From the NCBI RefSeq assembly GCF_002075885.1, contig NZ_MDET01000009.1, positions 253-64,252 of the forward strand: a DNA stretch of 64,000 nt, given 5' to 3'. This document shows positions 21,206 to 30,148 of the stretch, piece by piece. The number at the start of each line of letters is the position of its first letter. Within the stretch, counting starts at the first letter, position 1. The translations under genes and the position numbers were made by a program. The notes beneath the pieces were generated by a model. It saw only the letters and a list, made by a program, of their open reading frames with translations. It had not been told where the DNA came from and ran no database searches. Origin of the DNA: Manganibacter manganicus. GTDB lineage: Bacteria > Pseudomonadota > Alphaproteobacteria > Rhizobiales > Rhizobiaceae.

Positions 21206-21883
21206 TTAGAGGTGCAGTCCACCAAGTAGACCGCCATCACCCCCGAGCAGATCGGAGATTGGCGTTCCGAGAAGCTGCAAATCGAGCGGGTTGTCGCCAC
21301 CGCCCAAGATTGTTCCGGTCAGGATCGGACCGAAACCGTCAGGGCCAAGGTCCGCAGTGAGTAGGTTATTGGCGCCATAGGATCCGCTGAGAAGATCGGC
21401 ATCCAAAAGGCTATGTCCGTCGATCTGAGGCAAAATGCCGACATCAATGGAACCACTTTGATGAACCGCACGTGGCTCCGAAATGAGATCGAGATCGATT
21501 ATTGGGTTAGTGGCCGAGGCGTCAGCTGCACCAAGAATCGAACCGGTATCAATGAGAGTGCCGTCATGACCGCCAAGAAGGCCGTTGTCTTCGTCACCGA
21601 GAACGTTACCAAGCACGCCGCTTACAGTTCCAAGGGCGCCGCCCAGAATGCCGCCTTCCTCGCCACCAAGAATGCCACCGGCGACGCCGCCGATCACACC
21701 CCCAACAACACCGCCGCCGTCCTCTCCACCGAGGACGCCACCGAGAAGACCACCGCCTTCACCGCCGAGCACGCCACCTACAACTCCACCACCTTCTCCG
21801 CCGAGAATACCACCAAGAATACCGCCATCATCATTGCTACCGCCGAGATGAAGAAGGCCAGTGAGACTTCCGAACAATGACAT
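21206..21883 (-). CDS. Glycine-rich repeat protein of unknown function
   Basis: A 225-residue protein. Its first half is built from irregular 8-12-residue units of the type GG-V/I/L-LGGE-GGG, and its second half is less repetitive and rich in Leu, Asp and Gly. There is no signal peptide and no cysteine. ATG 21883 has GGGAG upstream. The 5' flank is very AT-rich and the gene ends in a strong hairpin, which suggests its own transcription unit. The composition recalls structural, surface or type I-secreted glycine-rich proteins, but no family is recognised. The opposite strand is also open over part of this region, as expected of such repeats. Confidence 0.6.
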   Translation of the reverse strand: MSLFGSLTGLLHLGGSNDDGGILGGILGGEGGGVVGGVLGGEGGGLLGGVLGGEDGGGVVGGVIGGVAGGILGGEEGGILGGALGTVSGVLGNVLGDEDNGLLGGHDGTLIDTGSILGAADASATNPIIDLDLISEPRAVHQSGSIDVGILPQIDGHSLLDADLLSGSYGANNLLTADLGPDGFGPILTGTILGGGDNPLDLQLLGTPISDLLGGDGGLLGGLHL

Positions 21884-22058
21884 TGTCCAAGCTCCCTATT
21901 TGTTGAGTGTTAGCATCGCACAGCATGTCAGAGTCTAGCGCGCTGTAAAGCGAATAATTCTCTCCAAGCTTATAAAATTTCAAATTAATTCTATCTAATA
22001 TAATTAAAACCTTAAATAACAGCGCGGGTAAGGGAGCGTTAGAATTGCATATAAAGAA

Positions 22059-22106
22059 AAGCCCGGTCACAGGCGGAGCTTGGACACTCAGGACGCGACC
22101 GGGCTT
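22059..22106. repeat. Inverted repeat with 28-base loop
   Basis: AAGCCCGGTC at 22059-22068 and GACCGGGCTT at 22097-22106 form a perfect 10-bp stem in a non-coding stretch upstream of the glycine-rich gene. It could be a terminator or a small RNA structure; no T-run follows on either side. Confidence 0.4.
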
Positions 22107-22316
22107 GCTAATCCATCAGATTAGCGCGCGGATATAACCATATTTCAAATTTCTAATCCAGTTAGTTCGCCTCGCGGAAAGACGGAAATATAAAAGAGGA
22201 AGCTGGCGTAGAGGCGGCATGCGCGATCACATGAGTCTCCCATCAGTGCCGGTTCGGCGCAGCGCAGATATTGCACTGCCTTCAGCCGCCTTGGCAGCCT
22301 CGGATAGACCGATGCT

Positions 22317-22493
22317 TTATGCGACCTGCAGACATCTCAGGTTTTCGGGTTCCATCTTGGCGCAGTCGCTCAAAGTCGCGCCCTGCGCCTTGATCATCTT
22401 GCCGACGATCTTCTGGATCAGCGCAAGCGAGATCGCCGCGCCCGAAGGTGCATTCGTCGTGTGATTTCCTTTCAAGGGAGATTCGACAACCAC
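22317..22493 (-). CDS. Possible small protein of 58 residues
   Basis: From a GTG at 22493 this frame gives a 58-residue peptide. Its body is amphipathic and protein-like (APSGAAISLALIQKIVGKMI, then two Cys-containing segments). I do not recognise it. The start is uncertain and no clear ribosome binding site is seen before the GTG; a TTG at 22475 is the alternative. Confidence 0.3.
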   Translation of the reverse strand: MVVESPLKGNHTTNAPSGAAISLALIQKIVGKMIKAQGATLSDCAKMEPENLRCLQVA

Positions 22494-22537
22494 CGTCAGC
22501 GGCGTTTTTATATTGGCGAGCCTATGGGAAGGCGGTT

Positions 22538-22636
22538 TTGAAGGACACTAACGTCTACGCGTTCGGTTCGGCACTTATTGTTGCATGCTCAGTCATGATT
22601 GTGCTGGTTGCACATTTCGCGCCGATGCTGCGGTAG
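22538..22636 (+). CDS. Possible 32-residue membrane micro-protein
   Basis: From a TTG at 22538, preceded by GGAAGG, this frame encodes a short peptide with one transmembrane helix (GSALIVACSVMIVLVAHF). A longer ATG-started frame from 22448 is possible but less protein-like. No family is recognised. Confidence 0.3.
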   Translation: MKDTNVYAFGSALIVACSVMIVLVAHFAPMLR

Positions 22637-22711
22637 CCGATCAATCGCCGCATGTACCGAGATTGCTATCCTTCCGGTGTAATGGCATCAGCAATAACGG
22701 GAGCGGGCATA

Positions 22712-22840
22712 ATGATCGCGTCGGGAGAACTTCTCTTTATGGGCCTTGTTGCCTTGGGGCCTGGCATCGTATTATGTCTGGTAATCGCCTGGATGGCTTT
22801 GCGTTGCCCGAGCCCAAAAGAGCTTGCTGGTCATAAATGA
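22712..22840 (+). CDS. Possible 42-residue membrane micro-protein
   Basis: ATG 22712 is preceded by GGGAGCGGG. The product is mostly one or two hydrophobic helices (LLFMGLVALGPGIVLCLVIAW) with a short basic tail. The frame is open from 22652, so the start is uncertain. Confidence 0.35.
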   Translation: MIASGELLFMGLVALGPGIVLCLVIAWMALRCPSPKELAGHK

Positions 22841-22939
22841 CCAGCATTCCGATACAGCCGTGATACTGTTGCCTATTCAGCCGGCTTGGCTATGCTCGGC
22901 CCGCCCGGCATAGGCCCCAAGCACCTTCCGGGCACCCGA

Positions 22940-22976
22940 AGCCCGACCGCTCGGCCTCCGATCTTGCGGTCGGGCT
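22940..22976 (+). terminator. Hairpin between micro-protein frames
   Basis: AGCCCGACCGC and GCGGTCGGGCT form a perfect 11-bp stem with a 15-base loop. A weak T-containing tail (ACTTCATT) follows, compatible with a terminator of the preceding small gene. Confidence 0.5.
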
Positions 22977-22994
22977 ACTTCATTGGATGGTTCA

Positions 22995-23099
22995 ATGACC
23001 GATCAATTTGACCCTTGGGGACCGGGTAAGCGCGGCATGCTGATTGATGTCGTTGGAACCGTGGCGGTCCTTGTCGTCGCATGGATGGTTTGGGGTTAA
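22995..23099 (+). CDS. Possible 34-residue membrane micro-protein
   Basis: ATG 22995 is preceded by GGATGG. The peptide begins MTDQFDPWGPGKRG and ends in a single hydrophobic helix (VVGTVAVLVVAWMVWG) that runs to the stop. The charged N-terminus plus single helix gives a plausible inner-membrane micro-protein. No family is known to me. Confidence 0.35.
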   Translation: MTDQFDPWGPGKRGMLIDVVGTVAVLVVAWMVWG

Positions 23100-23191
23100 G
23101 CCGGCAGTTATGCTGCGTCATCAATATTTCAAATTGTCATGATGCGTGATCGGCGATAGGTTGCCGCCACTTGGACTTTGGGCGGGTTGGA

Positions 23192-23483
23192 ATGATTTCA
23201 CGACATATGGCAGTTTGCGCTGCCGGAATTGCGTTGCTGTTTGCGATCTCGGCGGCAGTTCCGCTCTCAAAGGTGGATGAGCGCCGGGTTGAACACTGGC
23301 CGACACATGAGATCACAGCCGAATGGCGCGCTCTTGGCTCAGAGGCGCTAAAGAAGCCGCCGGTGAGGCAGCCCGACCCTTCCGTGATTCCATATAAGCC
23401 TGATGGCTCTTATCTCAACTGGGCGAAACTCAAGGGCGGCGAGTATCGCAATACCGAAAAAATGAAGATCGACCATGACGGAT
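23192..23483 (+). pseudogene. D-glucuronyl C5-epimerase-like gene, 5' part, interrupted by an IS
   Basis: From ATG 23192 this part encodes about 97 residues. They comprise an N-terminal hydrophobic signal or anchor (AAGIALLFAISAAVPL) and a Pro-rich linker ending in the DG of the target site. The frame then enters the left end of the IS21-type element. Joining it to the part from 25975 across the 7-bp duplication restores one uninterrupted frame of about 350 residues. The 3' part carries the epimerase domain. The gene is therefore inactivated by insertion. Confidence 0.8.
23477..23483. repeat. Target site duplication, left copy (GACGGAT)
   Basis: GACGGAT flanks the element on the left and is repeated exactly at 25975-25981 on the right. 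An eighth base (T) also matches but coincides with the first base of the element. Confidence 0.85.
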
Positions 23484-23623
23484 TGTCAATGACCGTGGAA
23501 CCGGGACCCCATATTTTCGCGCAAAAGGGACCCCTGTTTGGGGCACGACGGTGAGCGCCCGATCAGGCGGAGCTGGTCGGGGTTGCACAGCCTGATCGGG
23601 CGCGGCTGATTGGCCTTTCGGCT

Positions 23624-23830
23624 TTAGCTTTGAGAGCGGCTTTTGAAGCGCCAGGATTCGTTTCCGGTCTCGACGATCTCGCAATGATGGGTGAGCCGAT
23701 CGAGTAGCGCGGTTGTCATCTTGGCATCGCCGAAGACGGTGGGCCATTCGCCGAATGCCAGGTTGGTGGTGATGATGACGCTGGTGCGCTCGTAGAGCTT
23801 CGATACGAGATGGAAGAGCAGTTGTCCGCC
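23624..23830 (-). pseudogene. istB: istB, 3' part (separated by inversion)
   Basis: On the minus strand this encodes the C-terminal third of the IstB helper ATPase. It contains [49 protein letters not shown] and the ending WRFKSRSQS. The rest of istB lies at 24953-25480 on the plus strand. The two pieces join in frame at the CCAGGCG microhomology. Confidence 0.85.
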
Positions 23831-23832
23831 CG

Positions 23833-25020
23833 CCTGGCGAAGCCTACCAGTTCGACTGGAGCCACGAGGTCGTCCTGCTGGACGGTGTGACGGTCACCGT
23901 GAAGGTGGCGCACATGCGGCTTTGCCACAGCCGCATGTTCTACGTTCGGGCCTATCCTCGCGAGACGCAGGAGATGGTGTTCGACGCCCATGACCGGGCG
24001 TTCGCTTTCTTCCGCGGGGCCTGCACGCGCGGCATCTACGACAACATGAAGACGGCAGTGGATGCGATCTTCATCGGCAGGGATCGCCGCTACAACCGCC
24101 GCTTCGCGCAGATGTGCGGGCATTACCTGGTCGAGCCTGAGGCCTGCACACCAGCGTCGGGTTGGGAGAAGGGCCAGGTCGAGAACCAGGTCGGGCTGGT
24201 GCGTGAACGCTTCTTCACACCGAGGTTGCGCTTCAAGACGCTGGAGGATCTGAACGGCTGGCTGGCCGACAAATGCGTCGCCTACGCCAAGGCACACCCG
24301 CATCCTGAACAGGGCGGCCGCACGGTCTGGGAAGTGTTCGAGGAGGAGCAGGCCAGCTTTATTCCCTATGCTGGGCGCTTCGATGGCTTCCACTGCATTC
24401 CGGCTTCTGTGTCGAAGACCTGCACGGTGCGCTTCGACAACAACAAATACTCAGTGCTGTCGAGCGCCGTCGGCCGGCCGGTCGAGATCCATGCCTATGC
24501 CGATCGGATCGTCATCCGCCAGGACGGCGCGGTCGTGGGCGAACATGCCCGCTGCTTCGGCCGCAACGAGGTGATCTACGACCCCTGGCATTACGTCCCG
24601 GTATTGGCCCGCAAGCCCGGCGGACTGCGCAATGGTGCGCCATTCCGGGGCTGGGTTCTGCCGTCGGCCATGGAGAAGGTGCGCCGCAAGCTCAAGGCCG
24701 CCGATGACGGCGACCGGCAGATGGTGTCGATCCTCACCTGCGTGCTGAGCGACGGATTGAACGCGGTCGAGGCGGCCTGTCAGGAAGCGCTCGAGCATAG
24801 CGTCTCATCGGCGGCGGTGATCCTCAACATCCTGGCTCGCAGCCGCGATCCGGTGCCGGGCACGATCCTTTCCATTCCCCAGGCGCTGAAGCTGGCTCAC
24901 GAGCCGATTGCCGACTGCGCCCGCTATGACAGCCTCAGGAGGACAAGCAGCCATGGAACGCACCGAAGTGTTGGAACTGATGGGAGAATTGAAGCTCTAC
25001 GGGATGCGGGCGGCCTATGA
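23833..25020 (+). pseudogene. istA: istA, 3' part (separated by inversion)
   Basis: Encodes the catalytic core and C-terminus of the IstA transposase. It begins [10 protein letters not shown] with the first catalytic Asp, and continues through GIYDNMKTAV (second Asp) and GWEKGQVENQVG (catalytic Glu). The start of the gene is on the minus strand at 25481-25859. The frame is open through this piece, so the inversion is the only visible lesion. Confidence 0.85.
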
Positions 25021-25480
25021 CGAGATCATGGGCGTCGCCATCAAGCGGCAGCACGAGCCGCCGAAGATCGTCGGCGATCTGCTGCAGGCCGAGATATCGG
25101 AGAAACAGGCCCGCTCCATCAAATACCAGCTCACCGTCGCCAAGCTGCCGCTGGCCAAGGATATCGACGACTTCGACTTCACCGGCACGCCGGTCAACGA
25201 GAGCCTGATCCGCGATCTCGCCGGCGGAGCCTTCGTTGCCGATCAGCGCAATGTCGTCCTGGTCGGCGGCACCGGCACGGGCAAGTCCCATCTGGCAATC
25301 GCCATCGCCCGGGCGCTGATCCGCAACGGCGCGCGCGGACGCTTCTTCAACGTCGTCGATCTGGTCAACAGACTCGAGACAGAGACCCGTGCCGGTCGGC
25401 AAGGTCGCATTGCCGATCACTTGACCCGGCTCGACTTTGTCGTGCTCGACGAACTCGGCTATCTGCCCTTCGCCCAGGCG
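24953..25480 (+). pseudogene. istB: istB, 5' part (separated by inversion)
   Basis: ATG 24953 follows AGGAGGACAAGCAGCC and overlaps the istA end, as usual in IS21 elements. The piece encodes the N-terminal domain, the Walker A motif GGTGTGKSHLA and the Walker B-like VVLDELGYLPFA. It then stops matching IstB at the inversion junction. The remaining C-terminus is on the opposite strand at 23624-23830. Confidence 0.87.
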
Positions 25481-25859
25481 CGAAGCTCAAAGGGATATAG
25501 GCCTCAGCGGCAGCGCTACCGCGTTGCTCATCCCAGTCCTGCGCATGCCGCCATACCGAACTGTAGCTGCCGTCATAGCCGAGGCCGCGAAGCTCCTCGT
25601 ATATCCGGATCAGTGTCAGCCGCTCCCGCTGAGACTTTGCCGCATTCGCCGACAGTAGCCCGTCCAGCTTCTCTCGCCAGGCGCCCATCCGCGGATAGGG
25701 CTGATGCTTGCGCTCGTAACGAAACTCCGTCTCGTCCGACCGCAGCACCTTGCGCACCACCTTCCGGGAGATCTTCAGCTCCCGGCAGATCGCCTTGATC
25801 GACTTTCCCTGCACCAGCGACAGCCGGCGTATCTTCGCAATCGTCTCCACAATCAACAT
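25481..25859 (-). pseudogene. istA: istA, 5' part (separated by inversion)
   Basis: From ATG 25859 on the minus strand this encodes the N-terminal helix-turn-helix region of IstA (IKAICRELKISRKVVRKVLRS) and the following linker. It ends at the right inversion junction in LSFAPG, which continues as EAYQFDW at 23839 on the other strand. Confidence 0.85.
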
Positions 25860-25974
25860 CCAAAACAAATGCCTCCGATGAAACCGGAAGCATCTTGATG
25901 ACCCCATCGTTAAGGGGTCCCGCTTGGACGAAAATCACCCCTTAAACAGGGTCCTCATTCCACGAAAAATCACA

Positions 25975-25981
25975 GACGGAT
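25975..25981. repeat. Target site duplication, right copy (GACGGAT)
   Basis: Exact repeat of 23477-23483 directly after the right end of the IS21-type element. Confidence 0.85.
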
Positions 25982-26742
25982 TGCCCTTGGTCAAATACGG
26001 CGAGACGTTCGCCTACAACCCCGTCACCATCTCTCAATTCGCACTCACGCGGTTCTCGCAGGGCCAGAACGACGCGGTTTTGATCGCAGCAAACAAGCTC
26101 CTTTCCATGCAGCGCAAGGACGGCGCGTTTCCCTACGAATTCTCATATAAGCACATGCTTAACCTGCGCCCCTATAAACCGGGCTGGATATCGGGAATGG
26201 CACAGGGCCAATCACTGAGCGCGCTGGGTCGTGCCTATACGATTTCCCACGACAAGCGGTTTCTCGATGCAGGGAACAAGGCTCTGGCATTCCTGCAAAT
26301 GCCGTTCCCGAAAGGCCCGATGGCCGATCTGTCGGACCTCGATCCATCTCTTTCCGGATATTCATTTATTCTGGAATATCCAGTGAAGCCGCACGCCTAC
26401 ACCTTGAATGGCTATCTGTTCGCTGTGATTGGGCTCTATGACTGGTGGAAGATCACCGGGAGCGAAGACGCGCATCGCCTGTTTGATGATGCTGTCAGAA
26501 CGCTGATAAAACTCGTCTCCTATTACGATATTGGAACCGCCTCGACCTATGACATCGGCTACATCACCCAGGCGATTTCACAGCCGTATTTAGAGCCATC
26601 TCCTCCGTATATCAACGCGGGATATCAAGGCTTCCACGCCGAATTACTGGCGGTGATGTTCGATATCACCGGTAACCCGATTTTCGACGAATACTCGAAA
26701 CGATTTACTAATCAATTCTGGAACGAAATATCGGCGAATTGA
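25975..26742 (+). pseudogene. D-glucuronyl C5-epimerase-like gene, 3' part
   Basis: About 255 residues containing the C5-epimerase C-terminal domain (alpha/alpha barrel). It has the family-typical block KPGWISGMAQGQSLSALGRA, then YSFILEYPVKPHAYTLNG and a Tyr-rich segment. Such enzymes invert C5 of glucuronate in polysaccharides; bacterial homologues sit in exopolysaccharide loci. The 5' part is at 23192-23483. The codons DGL at the junction are shared by both halves through the target duplication, so precise excision would restore the gene. Confidence 0.82.
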
Positions 26743-26982
26743 GCAATTCAGCGCTAATTTGCGACGCGCAAAGCCATACCCAAGGCTCATCGCACTTTCC
26801 GTCTGTCCAGTCGCTATGGCGACCGTGGTCTTATGGTCTGGGATCGTGCTGGCGGTTAAGCGGGACAGATCAAAAATGGCCGGAGCGCTCATCTGCCTGA
26901 TGTCTTCGATGCTCCGAACCGGTGGGTTGTCAGCAAGGGGGTATGAAAGTATAGCCACTTGGGCGGCACACTGGGCGGGCTG

Positions 26983-27447
26983 ATGCGCTACAAGGGATTG
27001 CAAGTGGGACGCGGCTTGGCCGCCCTGATGGTTGTTGTCTTCCATTCTCAATTAATGCTGCTGCATTTTCCAGCAAGCGCCGTCTGGAAACCACCATTCA
27101 TCGGAGCTTATGGCTTCTATGGCGTGCAGTTCTTCTTTGGAATTTCTAGTTTCATTATCTTCGAAGTCGTCAGCCGCCCGAGTTTCAGGGCCGGCTCGTT
27201 TCTCCTGAAGCGCTTCTTCCGTCTGTGGCCACCGTATGTGCTTTCGTCTACCTACACAATCCGTGGCGCCAAAAATGTTCGGGTCAAGAACAATACGCTC
27301 AGCACTTCCGACGATGCGCCGACCAATGCGGCGTTCTGGTACAAGGACAATGATGCCGCTGACGGGACCGACCCCACAGGCTACACGACAAACACATATT
27401 ATCGCCTGAAGAATAATGTGGGGCGGGCTGATGCTGCCTCGGCGTGA
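26983..27447 (+). pseudogene. Chimeric remnant: acyltransferase N-terminus joined to a beta-helix protein C-terminus
   Basis: From ATG 26983 the first 85 or so residues are the start of an acyltransferase-3 (OafA/ExoZ-like) membrane protein. It has RYKGLQVGRGLAALMVVVFH with the catalytic-type His and RFFRLWPPYVLS. At about 27240 the sequence changes abruptly to STYTIRGAKNVRVKNNTL and a C-terminus like that of right-handed beta-helix polysaccharide lyases. Both halves are truncated, so a deletion has probably fused two genes in frame. The 240 bases upstream contain no recognisable gene. Confidence 0.65.
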
Positions 27448-27500
27448 TGCAAGTGATCGGAGGTCCGCAGATGACGGTGGGTATTGCCAGCGGCCAACCG

Positions 27501-28664
27501 TCACGCCCCCGCTGCCGGCGCTTTTGCGCGGGCGACTTCGTCTCGTTCTCTCCGCAGGAGCACAATGCCGGATCCGATGATAAGTCCTATCAGCAGCGAG
27601 CCAATGCCGAAAATCGATAAACGAGGGAAAGTTCGCTGCGCGGTTGCGGCAACCAGACTGTAGCCGGCAAGAGGGGCCGATGCGGGTTTACCAAGCGGCG
27701 ACTCATTCAGCAGCGCCCTTAGAGTTTGCGCCCTGTCATCGTTTTCCAGCGCATACACCTGCCGTTGCAGGTCGCGCAGGCCAGCTGTGTAAGGGTCACT
27801 GTTCTTGCGATTCTTGAGAAGATCGATCTGTTCTTTCAGCGCCGTACTACCCTGGAAATAAACTGGCTGGTCTCCACCAATCACCTGCGCTGAGGCCGCT
27901 GTGGTGTTTTCCTGCTTCGGGGAAAGCGCCTGCACCGTAACAGGATCGACGATATTGAGTGTCGCGGCAACTCTGGCTTGCTCGGTAAGCTGCTCAATAT
28001 TATCTTTGCGGATATTGTCGGCCTGCAGACGGCGCGACGCAATATCGACCTTGAGCGCGGCAATCGAATCTTTTCGCATCTTCTCGCCAGCTTCAATCTT
28101 GTCGATGACGGAGGCACGAATGAGTTTCGCAGCCTCAATACGAGCGTTGTCGAGACTCCAAGCGACGAATTTGTTCAGCGCTTCGTCATTTCCAGAACGG
28201 ACGCGCATATCGAAGCCCGGTTTACCATCGGTTGGGGGGGAGAATGTTACCGACCGCATGAAGGCCAAAGCAGCCTGCTCATCAGTGGGCGGTTTGCCAT
28301 CTTTGTCGCGCAACACCCCGCTCTCCTGCGCCGCACGGATAAGGTGCGCCGGTGATTGCAGGTAGGCGACGAATTCGTTGAGCAAATCCCCGCGCGAATA
28401 AGGAAAGATTTGCAGTTGAGCGTCTTCCTTTTGCTGGCTTTCCGGTATGGCCGATTTGGCAATCAAATCTGCGTAGCTAGCATAGGCAGATTGGGTAATC
28501 GGTAAAATCGTGGCTACCGACTGATAAGAACGCGGCACGGTGAAGAAGAGTGCCACTCCGATGATGAAAGCCAGTACGACCGACAGAGTGATGATGCGCC
28601 ATCCCCGCAATAGACGATGCGCCAGCAACCAAAGATCGATTTCGGAATCCCGTTCAGTCTCCAA
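27501..28664 (-). CDS. Wzz-type polysaccharide chain length determinant protein
   Basis: An inner-membrane polysaccharide co-polymerase with two transmembrane helices (after residue about 20, and near the C-terminus, IFGIGSLLIGLIIGSGIVLL) around a periplasmic coiled-coil domain. The TVPRSYQSVATILP segment after TM1 is typical of Wzz. There is no Tyr-kinase domain. The TTG at 28664 has AGGAGAG upstream (387 residues); the frame extends to a GTG at 28736. It is isolated between a chimeric remnant and an IS, suggesting the locus has been rearranged. Confidence 0.8.
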   Translation of the reverse strand: METERDSEIDLWLLAHRLLRGWRIITLSVVLAFIIGVALFFTVPRSYQSVATILPITQSAYASYADLIAKSAIPESQQKEDAQLQIFPYSRGDLLNEFVAYLQSPAHLIRAAQESGVLRDKDGKPPTDEQAALAFMRSVTFSPPTDGKPGFDMRVRSGNDEALNKFVAWSLDNARIEAAKLIRASVIDKIEAGEKMRKDSIAALKVDIASRRLQADNIRKDNIEQLTEQARVAATLNIVDPVTVQALSPKQENTTAASAQVIGGDQPVYFQGSTALKEQIDLLKNRKNSDPYTAGLRDLQRQVYALENDDRAQTLRALLNESPLGKPASAPLAGYSLVAATAQRTFPRLSIFGIGSLLIGLIIGSGIVLLRRERDEVARAKAPAAGA

Positions 28665-28874
28665 ACCTATGCTCTCCTGGACCCCCGCCCGAAAAGAGAC
28701 ATTAAAATTACGCCTGATCACGTATGGAGGACGCACTCACCCGTTTGGCGATATTTATCGTGTATGCTGCCTGGGGGCAACACCATGACTTGTCGTCGAG
28801 GATGCCTGCCTAGTGGAGCGCACCCTGTTTTGACCGGACAGTCGGCCTAGCCGATAAGGCATAGGCATGCGCCT

Positions 28875-29294
28875 ATGAGTACGACTATGTCCAAAGCCTC
28901 TGACGTCCCGTTCAGCCGGGTAAAAGTCATTACCTCCGTGCAGCGCCGCCGCCGCTGGTCGGTGGCCGAGAAGGTCAGCGTAGTGGAAGAAGCCATGCAG
29001 CCAAACATGAGTGTTTCCTACGTTGCCCGGTGCGCGGGCATTTCTCCCTCCCAGCTCTTTGCCTGGAAAGGCCGCATGCTCGAAGGCGCTCACGCCGCTG
29101 TCGAAGCTGACGAAGATGCCGTCGCCGCCTCTAGGGTCCGCGAGTTGGAGAAGCGCTTGCGCGATCTGGAGCGGATGCTGGGCCGCAAGACGAGGGAGAA
29201 TGAGATTCTCAAGGAAGCCATCGGGGTCGCTCGCCCAAAAAGACACAGCTTACCCTTGGTGTTCTGGAACAATCCCGAGGACGGTTCCCGCTGA
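28875..29294 (+). CDS. IS3-family transposase OrfA
   Basis: A 139-residue OrfA (Transposase_8 type). The N-terminal helix-turn-helix RRRRWSVAEKVSVVEEAM / VSYVARCAGISPSQLFAWKG is followed by a leucine-zipper-like coiled coil (LEKRLRDLERMLGRKTRENEI). It normally gives OrfAB with the downstream frame by -1 frameshifting. Here orfB is degenerate, so it is probably inactive. Confidence 0.8.
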   Translation: MSTTMSKASDVPFSRVKVITSVQRRRRWSVAEKVSVVEEAMQPNMSVSYVARCAGISPSQLFAWKGRMLEGAHAAVEADEDAVAASRVRELEKRLRDLERMLGRKTRENEILKEAIGVARPKRHSLPLVFWNNPEDGSR

Positions 29295-30119
29295 GCGCCA
29301 CTGCCAGAACCCTCGGCATCTCCCGGTCCAACCTCATCGAGCGTGCTGCCACGCCCGTTGTTCCGCGTGGCCCGTATCGCAAGCCAGACGATGCCGCACT
29401 GCTAGCAGAGATCAGACCGATAATCGACAAGCGTCCAACCTATGGATACCGCCGCGTCGCTGCACTGATCAACCGGAATCGCCGGCTCGAAGGTCAGCTA
29501 GTCGTCAACATTAGGCGGGTGTTGCGGGTCATGCGCCAGTATCACCTGACGCTGCGGCGCCACACGGCGCTTCGTCCTGGCCGAGCCTTGACGGTGTCGT
29601 CGTGGCCTTGCGCTCTAATGTGCGCTGGTGCTCAGATCATCTGGAGATCCATGCCCGCGATAGTCAGGTAGTCCGGTTATCTTTGTCATCGATGCTTGTA
29701 ACCGAGAAATCATTGGCTGGCTCGCCGTGGCAAATGCCGGCATCTCGTCCGAGATGGTTTACTACCTCATGATCACATCGGTCGAGCGGCGCGTCGGGAG
29801 CACCAGAACCAGCCACCGGGTGGAATGGCTGTCCGACAATGGTAGTGCCTACATCGCCCGCCAGACTGCCCAAACCGCTGCCGCCCTAGGACTGACGCTG
29901 CTCTTCACCCCCGTCCGCAGTTCTCAGAGCAACGGCATGTCCGGGTCCTTCGTCAAAACCCTCAAACGCGATTACGCCTCGATCCACATCCTGCCCGACA
30001 CCGATACCATCCTGGCCTTGTTGCCGGACTGGATGAAAGAGCAATCGAGATCCGTCGCATCTGCGCCTCCGACAGCCAGATCAGATCGCGATGGCAACGC
30101 CTTCTTACGCTGCCCTTGA
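29295..30119 (+). pseudogene. IS3-family transposase OrfB, frameshifted and truncated
   Basis: Pieces of the OrfB integrase lie in several frames: TARTLGISRSNLIERAATP and KRPTYGYRRVAALIN (29290-29590), then RSNVRWCSDHLEI in a second frame. After another shift come FVIDACNREIIGWL and VEWLSDNGSAY (29690-30030). At least two frameshifts are needed, and the usual C-terminal HPHSALGYRSP-like block is missing. Confidence 0.8.
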
Positions 30120-30148
30120 ATCAACCGATCCTCGTCACCGCAAGCAAT

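Larger units (their letters stand above)
23484..25974. mobile_element. IS21-family insertion sequence with internal inversion
   Basis: A 2491-bp element bounded by TGT...ACA with related ends. Each end carries two copies of a GGGACC-containing repeat (left CGTGGAACCGGGACCCC and TTTTCGCGCAAAAGGGACCCC-like; right end equivalent on the opposite strand). It has a 7-bp duplication of GACGGAT. It encodes istA and istB, but the segment between about 23831 and 25480 is inverted relative to the two ends. Both junctions carry the 7-bp microhomology CGCCTGG (23831-23837) / CCAGGCG (25474-25480). Consequently istA and istB are each split into two pieces on opposite strands. The element should be unable to transpose by itself. 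Confidence 0.85.
28875..30119 (+). mobile_element. Decayed IS3-family (IS2-like) element
   Basis: It contains an intact orfA (28875-29294) and an orfB broken by frameshifts and truncated at its 3' end. I could not identify a matching pair of terminal inverted repeats; the right end seems to be missing. The outer boundaries are therefore approximate. Confidence 0.7.

Noticed and set aside
21413..21880. Plus-strand frame of 155 codons rich in Asn, Thr and Ala opposite the glycine-rich protein
   Set aside because: It is the complement of GG-repeat codons; the minus-strand frame has the ribosome binding site, the promoter-like flank and the terminator.
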